A DNA stretch of 64,000 bases from Microvirga aerilata (GCF_016743775.1 NZ_JAEQMY010000007.1:62001-126000); one strand, 5' to 3'; numbered from the stretch's first letter, positions 1 through 9,630 are shown. The notes: generated by a model not told the origin, from the sequence alone. A program made the numbers and translations.

Positions 1-9
1 TCGCTGAAG

Positions 10-50
10 TCATCCTTCGAGACGCGCGCAGGGCGCGCTCCTCAGGATGA
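10..50. repeat. Palindromic intergenic repeat upstream of sufC
   Basis: The outer arms tcatcct (10-16) and aggatga (44-50) are perfect inverted repeats, and the centre is a GC-rich imperfect palindrome. The pattern resembles the short palindromic repeats scattered through Rhizobiales genomes (from memory, not searched). It ends about 20 bases before sufC, between it and whatever lies to the left (probably sufB). Confidence 0.6.
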
Positions 51-69
51 GGGTTTTAGGAACACTACC

Positions 70-822
70 ATGCTCGAAATCAAGAACCTCGTTGTCCAGA
101 TCGAGGACAAGCGCATTCTCAACGGCCTCAATCTTACCGTGAACAAGGGTGAGATGGCGGCCATCATGGGCCCGAACGGATCGGGCAAGTCCACCCTGTC
201 CTACGTGATCGCCGGCAAGGAGGACTATGAGGTCCTCGACGGCGAGATCCTGCTCGACGGTCAGAACCTGCTGGAGATGGAGGCCGACCAGCGCGCCGCC
301 GCCGGCGTGTTCCTGGCCTTCCAGTATCCGCTGGAGATCCCCGGCGTCGCCTCGATGACGTTCCTGAAGGCCACGCTCAACGCCCAGCGCAAAGCCCGCG
401 GCGAGGCCGAGCTGACCACGCCGGACTTCATCAAGCGCGTGAACGCCGCCGCCCAGCAGCTCGAAATTCCGAAGGACATGCTCAAGCGCGCCCTCAATGT
501 CGGCTTCTCCGGCGGCGAGAAGAAGCGCATGGAAATCCTGCAGATGGCGCTGCTCCAGCCGAACTTCTGCATCCTGGACGAGACGGATTCCGGCCTCGAT
601 ATCGATGCCCTGCGCATCGTGTCCGAGGGCGTGAATGCCCTGCGCTCGCCTGATCGCGCCTTCCTGGTCATCACCCACTATCAGCGCCTCCTGAACCACA
701 TCGTGCCCGACACCGTGCACGTCATGTCGGCCGGACGGATCGTGAAGACGGGCGGCAAGGAACTGGCTCTGGAGCTCGAGGCAACCGGCTACGCCGATTA
801 CCGGGAAACCGAGGCTGCTTGA
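70..822 (+). CDS. sufC: SufC, Fe-S cluster assembly ATPase
   Basis: SufC is the cytosolic ABC-type ATPase of the SufBCD scaffold, which builds Fe-S clusters using ATP hydrolysis. The 250-residue protein has Walker [10 protein letters not shown] at 34-42, the signature SGGEKKR at 147-153 and Walker [11 protein letters not shown] at 168-177, with the switch histidine near 203. Its length is normal for SufC. SufD starts two bases after the stop, so the genes are co-transcribed; sufB is presumably just left of the window. SufC is soluble and has no membrane domain, unlike transport ABC proteins. Confidence 0.97.
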   Translation: MLEIKNLVVQIEDKRILNGLNLTVNKGEMAAIMGPNGSGKSTLSYVIAGKEDYEVLDGEILLDGQNLLEMEADQRAAAGVFLAFQYPLEIPGVASMTFLKATLNAQRKARGEAELTTPDFIKRVNAAAQQLEIPKDMLKRALNVGFSGGEKKRMEILQMALLQPNFCILDETDSGLDIDALRIVSEGVNALRSPDRAFLVITHYQRLLNHIVPDTVHVMSAGRIVKTGGKELALELEATGYADYRETEAA

Positions 823-823
823 C

Positions 824-2137
824 ATGGCTGACGTCACCCTCATGAAGACGCCGGCGGAAACCGCGCTGGCGCAGGCTTTCGAAAGCGCCAAGACCCTGTT
901 GCCGGGCAACGTGGAATCGCGCTCCCAAGCCTTCGAGCTGTTCACCCAGCGCGGCCTGCCGCATCGCCGGGTGGAGGAGTTCAAGTACACCGATCTGCGC
1001 GCCGTCCTGCGGGACATCGCGCCTTTTGCCTCGGCTCCCTCGGCGGACGAGGCCAAGGCCGCCTTGCAGGCCGCACAGGCGCTCGCCGGCGTCGAGGCGC
1101 TTCAGGTGCCTTTCGTGAACGGCCATTTCGTGCGCAATGCCGTCGACTTGGGCGCCCTGCCCGAAGGCGTCGAGATCGTGCCGCTGGCCGAGGCCCTGGC
1201 CTCCGGCCATGACTGGCTGGCGCGGCTGAGCCCGGTGAAGTGGGCGAGCGAAAACCCGGTCTATCAGCTCAACACGTCCTTCATGGCCGATGGGGTGATG
1301 ATCCGGATTGCAGGCACCGTCGACACCCCGATTCACCTGCGCTTCGTGACCGCTGCCGCATCGGCTGTTGCCACCGCCACGCGCATCCTCGTTCTGGTCG
1401 AGGAGGGCGCTTCCGTGACCCTGCTCGAAACCCATGAGAGCACCGACGGGGCGAACCACCAGCCGAACGACGTGGTGGAGATCATCGCCGGCGACCGGAC
1501 GAACGTGCAGCACGTGCGCGTCAATGCGGAAGGCGACAAGGCGCTGGCCCTGTCCACCCTGGCCCTGAAGGTGGGCGGGGAGGCACTGTTCAACAGCATC
1601 AACGTGGTGGCGGGCTCGGCCACCTCCCGGCATCAGGTCTTCGCGGTTCTCGCGGGCGAGAACACGAACCTGCGGGTCAATGGCGCGACCATGCTGAAGG
1701 GCTCGCAGCACGGCGACTCGACCCTGGTGGTCGAGCATGCGGCCCCTTACTGCGAGAGCCGCGAGCTGTTCAAGACCGTCATCGACAACGAGGCGACCGG
1801 CGTCTTCCAGGGCAAAATCATCGTCCCGCATCATGCCCAGAAGACCGACGGGCGCATGATGTCGGCGGCGCTCCTCCTGGAGGAGGGCGGCTCCATGAAC
1901 AACAAGCCCGAGCTCGAAATCTTCGCCGACGACGTGCAGTGCGCCCACGGCGCCACCTGCGGCCAGCTCGACGAGGATCTCCTGTTCTACCTCATGGCTC
2001 GCGGGCTGCCGAAGAAGGAGGCCGAAAGCCTCCTGGTCCAGGCCTTCCTTGGCGAGGCGGTCGAGTTCGTGGAGAACGAGGGCGCCCGCGAGGCGCTGAT
2101 CGGCACGGTCGAGGGCTGGCTGAAGGCCCGCGCGTAG
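824..2137 (+). CDS. sufD: SufD, Fe-S cluster assembly scaffold
   Basis: This 437-residue protein is the SufD subunit of the SufBC2D scaffold, a right-handed beta-helix protein that pairs with SufB and binds SufC. The C-terminal SufBD core is recognisable from motifs such as QHGDSTLVVEH, FQGKIIV, QKTDGRMMSAALLL and CAHGATCGQLDEDLLFYLMA. The short N-terminal region is helical. It starts two bases after sufC. I call SufD rather than SufB from its position and shorter length. Confidence 0.95.
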   Translation: MADVTLMKTPAETALAQAFESAKTLLPGNVESRSQAFELFTQRGLPHRRVEEFKYTDLRAVLRDIAPFASAPSADEAKAALQAAQALAGVEALQVPFVNGHFVRNAVDLGALPEGVEIVPLAEALASGHDWLARLSPVKWASENPVYQLNTSFMADGVMIRIAGTVDTPIHLRFVTAAASAVATATRILVLVEEGASVTLLETHESTDGANHQPNDVVEIIAGDRTNVQHVRVNAEGDKALALSTLALKVGGEALFNSINVVAGSATSRHQVFAVLAGENTNLRVNGATMLKGSQHGDSTLVVEHAAPYCESRELFKTVIDNEATGVFQGKIIVPHHAQKTDGRMMSAALLLEEGGSMNNKPELEIFADDVQCAHGATCGQLDEDLLFYLMARGLPKKEAESLLVQAFLGEAVEFVENEGAREALIGTVEGWLKARA

Positions 2138-2144
2138 TACCCTC

Positions 2145-2163
2145 CTCCCCCTGCGGGGAGGGG
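2145..2163. repeat. GC-rich hairpin between sufD and sufS
   Basis: An inverted repeat (cctcccc, then a ctgc loop, then ggggagg) lies in the 38-base gap between sufD and sufS, just before the sufS ribosome-binding site (aaagagg). It has no T tract, so it is more likely a processing or attenuation hairpin, or a trace of a mobile palindrome, than a terminator. Confidence 0.4.
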
Positions 2164-2175
2164 AAAGAGGTAATC

Positions 2176-3411
2176 ATGAACGCTCCTGTGAAGCCATATG
2201 ACATCGAGGCCGTCCGGGCGGAGTTTCCGATCCTGGGCCAGCAGGTCTATGGCAAGCCGCTCGTCTATCTCGACAATGCCGCCTCGGCCCAGAAGCCGCG
2301 GGCGGTGATCGATGCCATGGTGAACACCATGCAGACGGGCTACGCGAACGTTCATCGCGGCCTGCATTACATGGCGAACGTGGCCACGGAAGGCTTCGAG
2401 CGCGCCCGCGAAACCGCGCGGGAGTTCCTGAACGCGGAGTCCATCGACGAGATCGTCTTCACCAAGTCGGCCACGGAAGCCTACAACCTCGTGGCGGATT
2501 CCTTCGGCCGCATGGGCATCGGGGAGGGGGACGAGATCATCCTCTCCATCATGGAGCACCATTCGAACATCGTGCCCTGGCACTTCCTGCGCGAGCGCAA
2601 GGGGGCGGTGATCAAGTGGGCGCCGGTGGACGACGAGGGCAACTTCCTCATCGAGGAGTTCGAGAAGCTCATCTCGCCGCGCACCAAGATCGTCGCCATC
2701 ACCCACATGTCGAACGTGCTCGGCACGGTAACGCCGATCAAGGACATCATCCGCATCGCCCACGCCCACGGGGTGCCGGTGCTGGTGGACGGGGCCCAGG
2801 GCGCCGTTCATCTCGATGTGGACGTGCGCGATCTCGACGCCGATTTCTACGTGTTCACGGGCCACAAGGTCTATGGGCCAACCGGCATCGGCGTTCTCTA
2901 CGGCAAGCGCGAATGGCTCGAGAAGATGCCGCCCTACCAGGGCGGCGGCGAGATGATCCGCGAGGTGCTGTGCGAGGGCATCACCTATAACGACCCGCCA
3001 CACCGGTTCGAGGCGGGCACGCCCGCCATCATCGAGGCCATCGGGCTCGATGCGGCCCTGCGGTTCATGATGAGCCTCGGGCGAGAGAACATCCGCGCCC
3101 ACGAGGAGGCCCTCTCGCAATATGCCCATGAGCGGCTGCGGGCCATGAACTCGGTGCGCATCATCGGGCAGGCCAGGGGCAAGGGCGCCATCATCGCCTT
3201 CGAGATGAAGGGCGCCCATGCCCATGACGTGGCGACGGTCATCGACCGGCAGGGCGTGGCGGTTCGGGCCGGCACCCACTGCGCCATGCCGCTGCTCAAC
3301 CGGTTTGGGGCGAACTCCACCTGCCGCGCTTCGTTTGGCCTGTACAACACCATGCAGGAAGTCGATAAGCTGGCGGACGCCTTGCAGAGGGCGGAAGCCC
3401 TGTTTGCCTGA
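2176..3411 (+). CDS. sufS: SufS, cysteine desulfurase
   Basis: SufS is a PLP enzyme that takes sulphur from L-cysteine as a persulphide for Fe-S cluster assembly. The ATG at 2176 follows an aaagagg ribosome-binding site and gives 411 residues, normal for group II desulfurases; the open frame runs further upstream but there overlaps sufD. The PLP lysine is K231 in TGHK, the PLP-stacking histidine is in MEHHSN near 128-129, and the persulphide cysteine is C369 in RAGTHCAMP. It is the third gene of the suf operon. No separate sufE is visible nearby. Confidence 0.96.
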   Translation: MNAPVKPYDIEAVRAEFPILGQQVYGKPLVYLDNAASAQKPRAVIDAMVNTMQTGYANVHRGLHYMANVATEGFERARETAREFLNAESIDEIVFTKSATEAYNLVADSFGRMGIGEGDEIILSIMEHHSNIVPWHFLRERKGAVIKWAPVDDEGNFLIEEFEKLISPRTKIVAITHMSNVLGTVTPIKDIIRIAHAHGVPVLVDGAQGAVHLDVDVRDLDADFYVFTGHKVYGPTGIGVLYGKREWLEKMPPYQGGGEMIREVLCEGITYNDPPHRFEAGTPAIIEAIGLDAALRFMMSLGRENIRAHEEALSQYAHERLRAMNSVRIIGQARGKGAIIAFEMKGAHAHDVATVIDRQGVAVRAGTHCAMPLLNRFGANSTCRASFGLYNTMQEVDKLADALQRAEALFA

Positions 3412-3422
3412 AGGATGAAGCT

Positions 3423-3803
3423 GTGAACGACATGACCCCCCAGGACGGGCCCAACGCCCCGCAGGTTTCCCCGGGCTCTGCAATCCCGCCGGAAGAGCTC
3501 GACCGCATGACGGACGACATCATCGCGGCTCTCAAGACCGTCTACGACCCCGAGATCCCGTCCGACATCTACGAGCTCGGCCTGATCTATCGCGTGGACA
3601 TCGACGACGACCGGAATGTTGCCATCGACATGACCCTGACGGCCCCCGGCTGCCCCGTCGCCGGCGAGATGCCGGGCTGGGTGGAAAACGCCGTCTCCAC
3701 GGTTCAGGGCGTCCAGAACGTCACGGTGAAGATGGTCTTCGACCCCCCGTGGGATCAAAGCCGCATGTCGGACGAGGCGCGGGTTGCGCTCGATATGTGG
3801 TGA
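3423..3803 (+). CDS. sufT: SufT-like MIP18/DUF59 protein
   Basis: A 126-residue protein of the MIP18 (DUF59) family, usually the SufT-type Fe-S maturation factor when placed at the end of a suf operon. The core DPEIPSDIYELGLIY and TLTAPGCPVAGEMP carry the conserved aspartate/glutamate and cysteine. The apparent start is a GTG at 3423, 11 bases after sufS; an ATG three codons in is an alternative. The N-terminal 25 residues are proline-rich and probably disordered. A terminator follows at 3832. Confidence 0.9.
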   Translation: MNDMTPQDGPNAPQVSPGSAIPPEELDRMTDDIIAALKTVYDPEIPSDIYELGLIYRVDIDDDRNVAIDMTLTAPGCPVAGEMPGWVENAVSTVQGVQNVTVKMVFDPPWDQSRMSDEARVALDMW

Positions 3804-3831
3804 GGCGGCTGGTTTCTGCTCCTTGAATGTC

Positions 3832-3857
3832 ATGGCCGGGCAAGTCCCGGCCATTTT
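3832..3857 (+). terminator. Terminator of the suf operon
   Basis: A 9-bp perfect stem (atggccggg / cccggccat), a 5-base loop and a short T run follow sufT by about 28 bases. It separates the suf operon from the monooxygenase gene. Confidence 0.75.
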
Positions 3858-3982
3858 CGTGTTTCAAAGGGTTTCCTTCCGGCTCGGGGGCCACCCTGAA
3901 GGACAGGGAGGATCGTTGCCGAACCTGTGCTAAGCTCTTCCTGCCTGACCGACATTCGCTGGATGTCCCGAGGAGGCCGAGA

Positions 3983-5203
3983 ATGAACACGCCTCAGCAC
4001 CCCACAACCCTCCACGTCCGCTGCTGCATCGTCGGAGGCGGACCTGCCGGGATGATGCTGGGTCTTCTGCTGGCGCGGCAGGGCGTCGAGGTGCTGGTTC
4101 TCGAAAAGCATGGCGATTTCCTGAGGGATTTTCGAGGCGACACCATCCATCCCTCGACTCTCGAGGTGGTGCATGAGCTGGGATGGCTCGATGATTTCCT
4201 GTCCAGGCCGCACCAGAAAGTGCAGACGGTCAGCCTGATGATCGGGGATAGCCTGCTCAAGCTCGGCGACTTCTCGCATCTGCCCACGCACTGCAAGTTC
4301 ATCGCCTTCATGCCGCAGTGGGATTTTCTCGATTTCCTGACGGATCACGCCCGCGAGTACCCGGGGTTCGGGCTGCGCATGCAAGCGCAGGTGACCGATC
4401 TGATCGAGCATGAGGGCAGGGTGGCCGGCGTCCGGGTCTCGACGCGCGAAGGCGCGCTCGATGTGCACGCCGACCTCGTTGTGGCCGCCGACGGCAGGCG
4501 CTCCGTGGTGCGTGAGAAGGCAGGCCTTCAGGTCATGGATATCGGTGCGCCGATGGACGTGCTCTGGATGCGGGTACCTAAGCTCGCGAGCGATCCGAGC
4601 CAGCTGCTCGGGCGCATCGAGGCCGGGCAGATGCTCGTCATGATCGACAGGGGCGCGTACTGGCAGTGCGCCTATCTCATTCCGAAAGGAACGTTCCAGA
4701 CGCTTCAAGAGGAGGGCTTGCCGGCGTTCCGGGCGAAGCTCGCAGGTCTTGCTCCGTTCCTGGGCGAACGGGTCGAGGAGCTCCGGTCCTGGGACGACAT
4801 CAAGCTCCTCACCGTCGCGGTCGACCGGCTGAGGCAATGGTACCGCCCTGGCCTCCTGTGCATCGGCGATGCGGCCCATGCCATGTCGCCCATAGGCGGG
4901 GTGGGCATCAACCTCGCCATTCAGGATGCGGTGGCAACAGCTAACATTCTCGGTCCGCACCTGCGGAAGGGACCTGTGGGGCCGGAGCAGCTTGCCCTCG
5001 TGCAGAAGCGGCGCGAGCTGCCGACCCGCCTCACCCAGGGCATGCAGGTTCTGCTGCAGAAGCGAATGATCGACCCTGTCCTCAACAGCAAGGGACCCGT
5101 CTCAGCGCCCTGGATCGTCCGCAGGCTGGCCCAGTGGCCCCTGTTCCGGCGCATTCCTGCCCGCCTCGTCGGCATCGGCTTCCGGCCGGAGCACGTGCGA
5201 TAG
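3983..5203 (+). CDS. FAD-dependent monooxygenase-like oxidoreductase
   Basis: A 406-residue flavoprotein of the PheA/TfdB (UbiH-like) group, which typically hydroxylates aromatic substrates with NAD(P)H and O2. The N-terminal FAD site IVGGGPAGMMLGLLLA starts near residue 14, and the second FAD motif GDAAHAMSPIGGVGINLAIQ is near 290. The start is the ATG at 3983, seven bases after a strong aggagg. The substrate cannot be told from sequence. Its last 102 bases overlap the 3' end of the convergent antiporter gene, which is unusual. Confidence 0.88.
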   Translation: MNTPQHPTTLHVRCCIVGGGPAGMMLGLLLARQGVEVLVLEKHGDFLRDFRGDTIHPSTLEVVHELGWLDDFLSRPHQKVQTVSLMIGDSLLKLGDFSHLPTHCKFIAFMPQWDFLDFLTDHAREYPGFGLRMQAQVTDLIEHEGRVAGVRVSTREGALDVHADLVVAADGRRSVVREKAGLQVMDIGAPMDVLWMRVPKLASDPSQLLGRIEAGQMLVMIDRGAYWQCAYLIPKGTFQTLQEEGLPAFRAKLAGLAPFLGERVEELRSWDDIKLLTVAVDRLRQWYRPGLLCIGDAAHAMSPIGGVGINLAIQDAVATANILGPHLRKGPVGPEQLALVQKRRELPTRLTQGMQVLLQKRMIDPVLNSKGPVSAPWIVRRLAQWPLFRRIPARLVGIGFRPEHVR

Positions 5204-6997
5204 GGGCGCTGCGGCGCTCCCGTCAGGCTCGACCTCATCCTGATCGTCGGCCACAACGTCGTCCGCCTCCTCGACAGACGATAGGATAGGCGCGCGGGGA
5301 GCATCGGGCACCGCGGCGAACATCGCACGGGCGATCTCCTGCTCTCCCATGACGATCCTGGTCGCACCGTATTTCATGACGTGATCCTCCTGCGCGGAGG
5401 AATGGGCTCGCACGATGATCGGCAGGTCGGGATTGATCCGGCGGGCCTGCTCGACAACCTGGCCGCTCTCGAAGGCATCAGGAATCGCTACCAGAAGGCA
5501 CCGGGCCCCCTTGATGTTCGCCGCGGCGGCCACTTCAGGATCGGCCGCATTGCCGACGATAACCGGCAGGCCCTCCCTCTGCAGCTCCGCAACCTGATGC
5601 TTCTCGGTCTCGATGACCAGGATCGGTGTTCCTGAGGCTGCCATTTTCCGGCTGATGAACTTTCCAACCCGCCCATGGCCCACAAGAACCACATGATCCG
5701 TCAGGGCGGTGACCGGGAGAGGCACTCGGGCTGCCGCAGCGGCGGCTTCCTCCGCTGCGACTGCTTCCTTCTCCGCAGCAACAGCCTCGGCCTTCGCCTC
5801 GGCCCTTGCGGTATCCCGCTTCGCAAACCAGCGATCGAGCAGGGTGAACAGGAACGGGTTGATCAGGATCGACAGGATGGCGCCCGCAAGGATCAGGTCG
5901 CGCCCCCGCTCCGGCAGCAGCTGAAGCTCGACGCCGAGGCCGGCGAGAATGAAGGAGAATTCGCCGATCTGGGCGAGGCTCGCCGCAATCGTCAGTGCCG
6001 TTGCGTTCGGGTGGCCGAAGAGACGGACGATGGCAAAGGCCGCAAGCGACTTGCCGACGACGATGATCAGGAAGGTTGCAACGACCGGTCCGAACTCAGT
6101 GATGAGGATCATCGGATCGAACAGCATGCCCACCGAGACGAAGAAGAGCACCGCGAAGGCATCGCGCAGGGGCAGGGTCTCCGATGCCGCCTGATGGCTG
6201 AGCTCCGATTCGCTCAGCACCATGCCGGCAAAGAACGCCCCGAGGGCAAAGGACACGCCGAACAGCTCCGCCGCCCCGAACGCGGCGCCAAGGGCGATGG
6301 CGAGCACAGCCAGGCGGAACAGTTCCCGGGAGCCGGTATGGGCCACATAATGGAGGATCCACGGAATGACCCGGCGACCGACGATCAGCATGATCGCCAC
6401 GAAGGCAATCACCTTGCCGAGGGTCAGGCCGAGGGAGAGCATAATGGATCCGAGATCGGCGGAGGCGCTCGCCATGGCATCGGCGAACGCTGGAAGCAGC
6501 ACCAGGGCCAGCACCATGGCCAGGTCTTCCACGATCAGCCATCCCACAGCGATATGGCCCCGTTCGGTTTCGACGAGGCGGCGCTCCTGCAGGGCCCGCA
6601 GCAGCACGACCGTACTGGCGACCGAAAGCGCCAGGCCGAAGACGATGCCGCTGGCGATCGACCATCCCATCAGCCAGACGAGGCCGATGCCGAGAACCGT
6701 GGCGCTGGCCATCTGGACCACGGCCCCCGGAATGGCGATGGCGCGGACGGAAAGGAGGTCCTTGAGCGAGAAATGAAGGCCGACGCCGAACATCAGCAGG
6801 ATCACGCCGATCTCGGCAAGCTGGTTGGCAAGCCCCTGATCCGCCACATAGCCTGGCGTGAAGGGGCCGACGAGAACGCCGGCCAAGAGATAGCCGATAA
6901 GGGGGGACAGGCGGAAGCGGTGCGCCAGGGCGCCGAAGGCAAATGCCAGAACCAGGCCGACAACGATGGTTGATATCAGCGGCGTGTGATGCGGCAT
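5102..6997 (-). CDS. CPA2-family cation/proton antiporter with RCK domain
   Basis: A 631-residue inner-membrane protein of the KefB/YbaL type. About 12-13 membrane segments fill residues 1-390 (Na_H_exchanger domain, opening with TIVVGLVLAFAFGALAHRF). A charged Ala/Glu linker follows, then a TrkA-N/RCK Rossmann domain starting VVLVGHGRVGKF near 425. It probably exports K+ in exchange for H+, gated by nucleotide or redox state. The last ~34 residues lie antisense to the end of the monooxygenase gene and look like read-through extension. It is monocistronic. Confidence 0.9.
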   Translation of the reverse strand: MPHHTPLISTIVVGLVLAFAFGALAHRFRLSPLIGYLLAGVLVGPFTPGYVADQGLANQLAEIGVILLMFGVGLHFSLKDLLSVRAIAIPGAVVQMASATVLGIGLVWLMGWSIASGIVFGLALSVASTVVLLRALQERRLVETERGHIAVGWLIVEDLAMVLALVLLPAFADAMASASADLGSIMLSLGLTLGKVIAFVAIMLIVGRRVIPWILHYVAHTGSRELFRLAVLAIALGAAFGAAELFGVSFALGAFFAGMVLSESELSHQAASETLPLRDAFAVLFFVSVGMLFDPMILITEFGPVVATFLIIVVGKSLAAFAIVRLFGHPNATALTIAASLAQIGEFSFILAGLGVELQLLPERGRDLILAGAILSILINPFLFTLLDRWFAKRDTARAEAKAEAVAAEKEAVAAEEAAAAAARVPLPVTALTDHVVLVGHGRVGKFISRKMAASGTPILVIETEKHQVAELQREGLPVIVGNAADPEVAAAANIKGARCLLVAIPDAFESGQVVEQARRINPDLPIIVRAHSSAQEDHVMKYGATRIVMGEQEIARAMFAAVPDAPRAPILSSVEEADDVVADDQDEVEPDGSAAAPLSHVLRPEADADEAGRNAPEQGPLGQPADDPGR

Positions 6998-7168
6998 CTG
7001 CTCTCCTTTTGAGTCTGGTGTTTGGGCTTTAGGATAAGCCCGATATGGGCGACCTGGGCCGTAGGGGCAACCCGTATGGTCTCGACGTTTGCCCGATCAT
7101 CTCTTATCTATGGGATATCGTACTCGTTCTGCCCGGGCCTTGAACCCGGCTGTCAGGAGAGAAGGCTT

Positions 7169-7549
7169 ATGGCTCTACCCAGCTTCAAGGTCGTTACCTT
7201 GACCGACGCGGCGGCAAACCGCGTCAAGGACATCATCGGCAAGGCGGATCGCCCCATCGTCGGCGTTCGCGTCGGCGTCAAGAATGGCGGCTGCGCCGGC
7301 ATGTCCTACACCATGGAATACGCCGAGAGCGTCTCGCCCCTCGACGAGGTGGTGGAAGACAAAGGCGTGACCGTTCTCATCGATCCCAAGGCCGTGCTGT
7401 TCCTGCTCGGCACCGAGATGGATTTCCAGACGACCAAGATGTCGTCCCAGTTCGTGTTCAACAACCCCAACCAGACCTCGGCCTGCGGCTGCGGCGAGTC
7501 GGTTGCGATCACGCCCGCGACCCCAACCTCGTTGCAAACGGCAGGCTGA
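7169..7549 (+). CDS. sufA: SufA/IscA-type Fe-S carrier (HesB family)
   Basis: A 126-residue A-type carrier that receives Fe-S clusters from the Suf scaffold and hands them to apoproteins. The three conserved cysteines are present, one in NGGCAGMSY and two in the C-terminal CGCGES. I chose the ATG at 7169, after an aggagag site, over the longer open frame because family members begin this way. It lies 3.3 kb from sufT, separated by the monooxygenase and antiporter, so it probably has its own promoter. Confidence 0.93.
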   Translation: MALPSFKVVTLTDAAANRVKDIIGKADRPIVGVRVGVKNGGCAGMSYTMEYAESVSPLDEVVEDKGVTVLIDPKAVLFLLGTEMDFQTTKMSSQFVFNNPNQTSACGCGESVAITPATPTSLQTAG

Positions 7550-7553
7550 AGCC

Positions 7554-7946
7554 ATGGACGCCGAGGCCATCCGGGAAATCTTCCACGGCCTCGGTCCGAT
7601 TCATATTCGCAGGATGTTCGGCGGGAAGGGGATCTATCAGGGCGAGCTGATGTTCGCCTTGGAAGCCGGCGGCGAGCTGTATCTGAAGGTGGACCACGTA
7701 ACGGTCGCGTATTTCCGCGATCTCGGCTCACGTCCCTTCTCGGTTGAGATGCGAAACGGCCAGGCAACCATGACGAGCTACTGGCTCATGCCCGAGGCGG
7801 CCTTCGACGATCTGGACGAGGCGGCACGGTTCTCACGGATGGCCGTGGCCGCTGCCGGACGGGTCAAAGCCGCCAAGGCGCAAAAGGGCGGCAAGGCCGC
7901 CCCGCGCCGGAAGGCTCGGAATCTTCCGTCCGAACCCCTTACTTAG
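7554..7946 (+). CDS. TfoX/Sxy N-terminal domain protein
   Basis: A 130-residue protein with a TfoX N-terminal domain (IHIRRMFGGKGIYQGELMFA, then LYLKVD, then YWLMPEAAFDD). In gamma-proteobacteria the full-length family regulates competence; short single-domain versions in alphaproteobacteria have no established role. The C-terminus is a Lys/Arg/Ala-rich tail that could bind nucleic acid. It starts four bases after sufA and is probably co-transcribed. Its 3' end overlaps the convergent helicase gene by eight bases. Confidence 0.85.
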   Translation: MDAEAIREIFHGLGPIHIRRMFGGKGIYQGELMFALEAGGELYLKVDHVTVAYFRDLGSRPFSVEMRNGQATMTSYWLMPEAAFDDLDEAARFSRMAVAAAGRVKAAKAQKGGKAAPRRKARNLPSEPLT

Positions 7947-9456
7947 ATTTCTTGACCGTGGTCGGCCGCATCAGGAAGGCCGGTACGTGATCGCCGAGGC
8001 CGATGACGCGCTCGTCATTGTCGTCGTCCCGGCGGGAGCGGCCCTGGTAGCCCCGATCCGACGACCTGTCCCGCTCGGGACGCGGTCTCTGGGCTGCAGG
8101 CTCCTCACGGGGCGCGGGTGCCGGGCGGGGAGCCGGTGCTGGACGCGGGGCCGGAGCCTCTTCCCTCGTCTCCTTCGGAGCCGGGCGAGCCCTCTCGGAC
8201 GATGAGCGCGTCTTGACCTTGCGGGCCCGGGACGAGCGCTCCTCCCCGCGATCGCCACGGCTGCCGCGCTCGCTGCGTCCTCCACTGCTCCGGCGGCGGG
8301 ACGAGGAGCCCTCGGAGGCCGGGCGCTCGGCAAGGGTCGGTCCTTCCCACTCGACCGGCTGGCCGATCAGCTTCTCGATGGCCGTGAGAGACTTTTCGTC
8401 CCCCGGACCCACCAGCGTGAAGGATTGTCCGGCGCGCCCGGCGCGGCCCGTGCGGCCGATCCGGTGAACGTAGTCTTCGGCGTGGTGAGGAATGTCGTAG
8501 TTGAAGACATGGCTGACAGCCGGGATGTCCAGGCCTCGCGCGGCCACGTCGCTAGCCACGAGCAGGGGCATCTCGCCGCTGCGGAAGCTGTCGAGCGCCG
8601 CCATGCGGGCGTGCTGGTCCATGTCGCCATGGAGGGCGACCGCCGCAAAGCCATGCTTCTGCAGGGAGCGGTGGAGAACCGCCACATCCCGCTTGCGGTT
8701 GCAGAACACGATGGCGTTCTGCAGGTCCGTGGCGTTCCGGATCAGCTCCCGCAGGGTCTCGCGCTTCTCGAAATCCTCGCGGCCGGTCGCAATCAGGCGC
8801 TGGGTAATCGTCGATGCGGTCGAGGCGGCCCGGGCGACCTCCACCTTCACGGGATTGTGAAGGAAGGCGTCGGCCAGTCGCTGGATCTCCGGCGGCATGG
8901 TCGCGGAGAAGAACAGGGTCTGACGGGTGAAGGGCACAAGCTTCACGATGCGCTCGATGTCGGGGATGAACCCCATGTCGAGCATCCGGTCGGCCTCGTC
9001 GATCACGAGAAGCTCGACACCGGTGAGCAGGAGCTTGCCCCGCTCGAAATGATCGAGCAGGCGCCCTGGCGTCGCGATCAGCACGTCGACGCCCCGGGTG
9101 ATTTTGGCATCCTGATCGCCGAAGGACATGCCGCCGATGAGTAGGGCCACGGAGAGCCGGTGGTTGATGCCGTACTTGTCGAAGTTGTCCTCGACCTGCG
9201 CGGCAAGCTCGCGTGTCGGCTCGAGAATCAACGTGCGCGGCATCCGCGCCCGGGCCCGGCCGGTTTCCAAAAGGGTCAGCATGGGCAGGGTGAAGGCTGC
9301 CGTCTTGCCCGTGCCTGTTTGGGCAATGCCCAGCACGTCGCGGCGCGCGAGCACGTGCGGAATGGCCTGCGCCTGGATCGGCGTCGGCTCCGTGTAGCCT
9401 GCGCTTGTGACAGCCTGTTGAACTTTATCGCTAAGTCCGAGTTCGGCGAACGACAT
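7939..9456 (-). CDS. DEAD-box ATP-dependent RNA helicase (RhlE-like)
   Basis: A 505-residue cytosolic RNA helicase. In order it shows the Q motif (GYTEPTPIQAQAIP), Walker A AQTGTGKT, PTRELAAQ, TPGRLLDH, DEAD, SAT and the C-terminal HRIGRTGRAGRAG. After residue ~375 comes a 130-residue Arg/Ser/Pro-rich tail, as in RhlE proteins, likely an RNA-binding disordered region. I prefer the ATG at 9456 (MSFAELGL) to the TTG nine bases upstream. Likely roles are ribosome assembly, mRNA turnover and cold response. Confidence 0.92.
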   Translation of the reverse strand: MSFAELGLSDKVQQAVTSAGYTEPTPIQAQAIPHVLARRDVLGIAQTGTGKTAAFTLPMLTLLETGRARARMPRTLILEPTRELAAQVEDNFDKYGINHRLSVALLIGGMSFGDQDAKITRGVDVLIATPGRLLDHFERGKLLLTGVELLVIDEADRMLDMGFIPDIERIVKLVPFTRQTLFFSATMPPEIQRLADAFLHNPVKVEVARAASTASTITQRLIATGREDFEKRETLRELIRNATDLQNAIVFCNRKRDVAVLHRSLQKHGFAAVALHGDMDQHARMAALDSFRSGEMPLLVASDVAARGLDIPAVSHVFNYDIPHHAEDYVHRIGRTGRAGRAGQSFTLVGPGDEKSLTAIEKLIGQPVEWEGPTLAERPASEGSSSRRRSSGGRSERGSRGDRGEERSSRARKVKTRSSSERARPAPKETREEAPAPRPAPAPRPAPAPREEPAAQRPRPERDRSSDRGYQGRSRRDDDNDERVIGLGDHVPAFLMRPTTVKKSK

Positions 9457-9630
9457 GAATATCAATACCGTTGAGGGCTAAGGCGCGCTCCAAAGTGCCG
9501 GCCGCGCTCTACGGCAACAAACAGGCGCGAGACTGGTTTCACTTGAGGTTCCGGCTCAAGTTAAGGTGTGGCGGGACCATAAGACAGCTTATGCGCTTGT
9601 CAATCCAAGAGAACTTCAAGGAAAGGCTCA

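Noticed and set aside
722-3854. Long minus-strand reading frames opposite the suf genes
   Set aside because: They are antisense shadows caused by high GC at third positions; the plus-strand genes have clear families and ribosome-binding sites.
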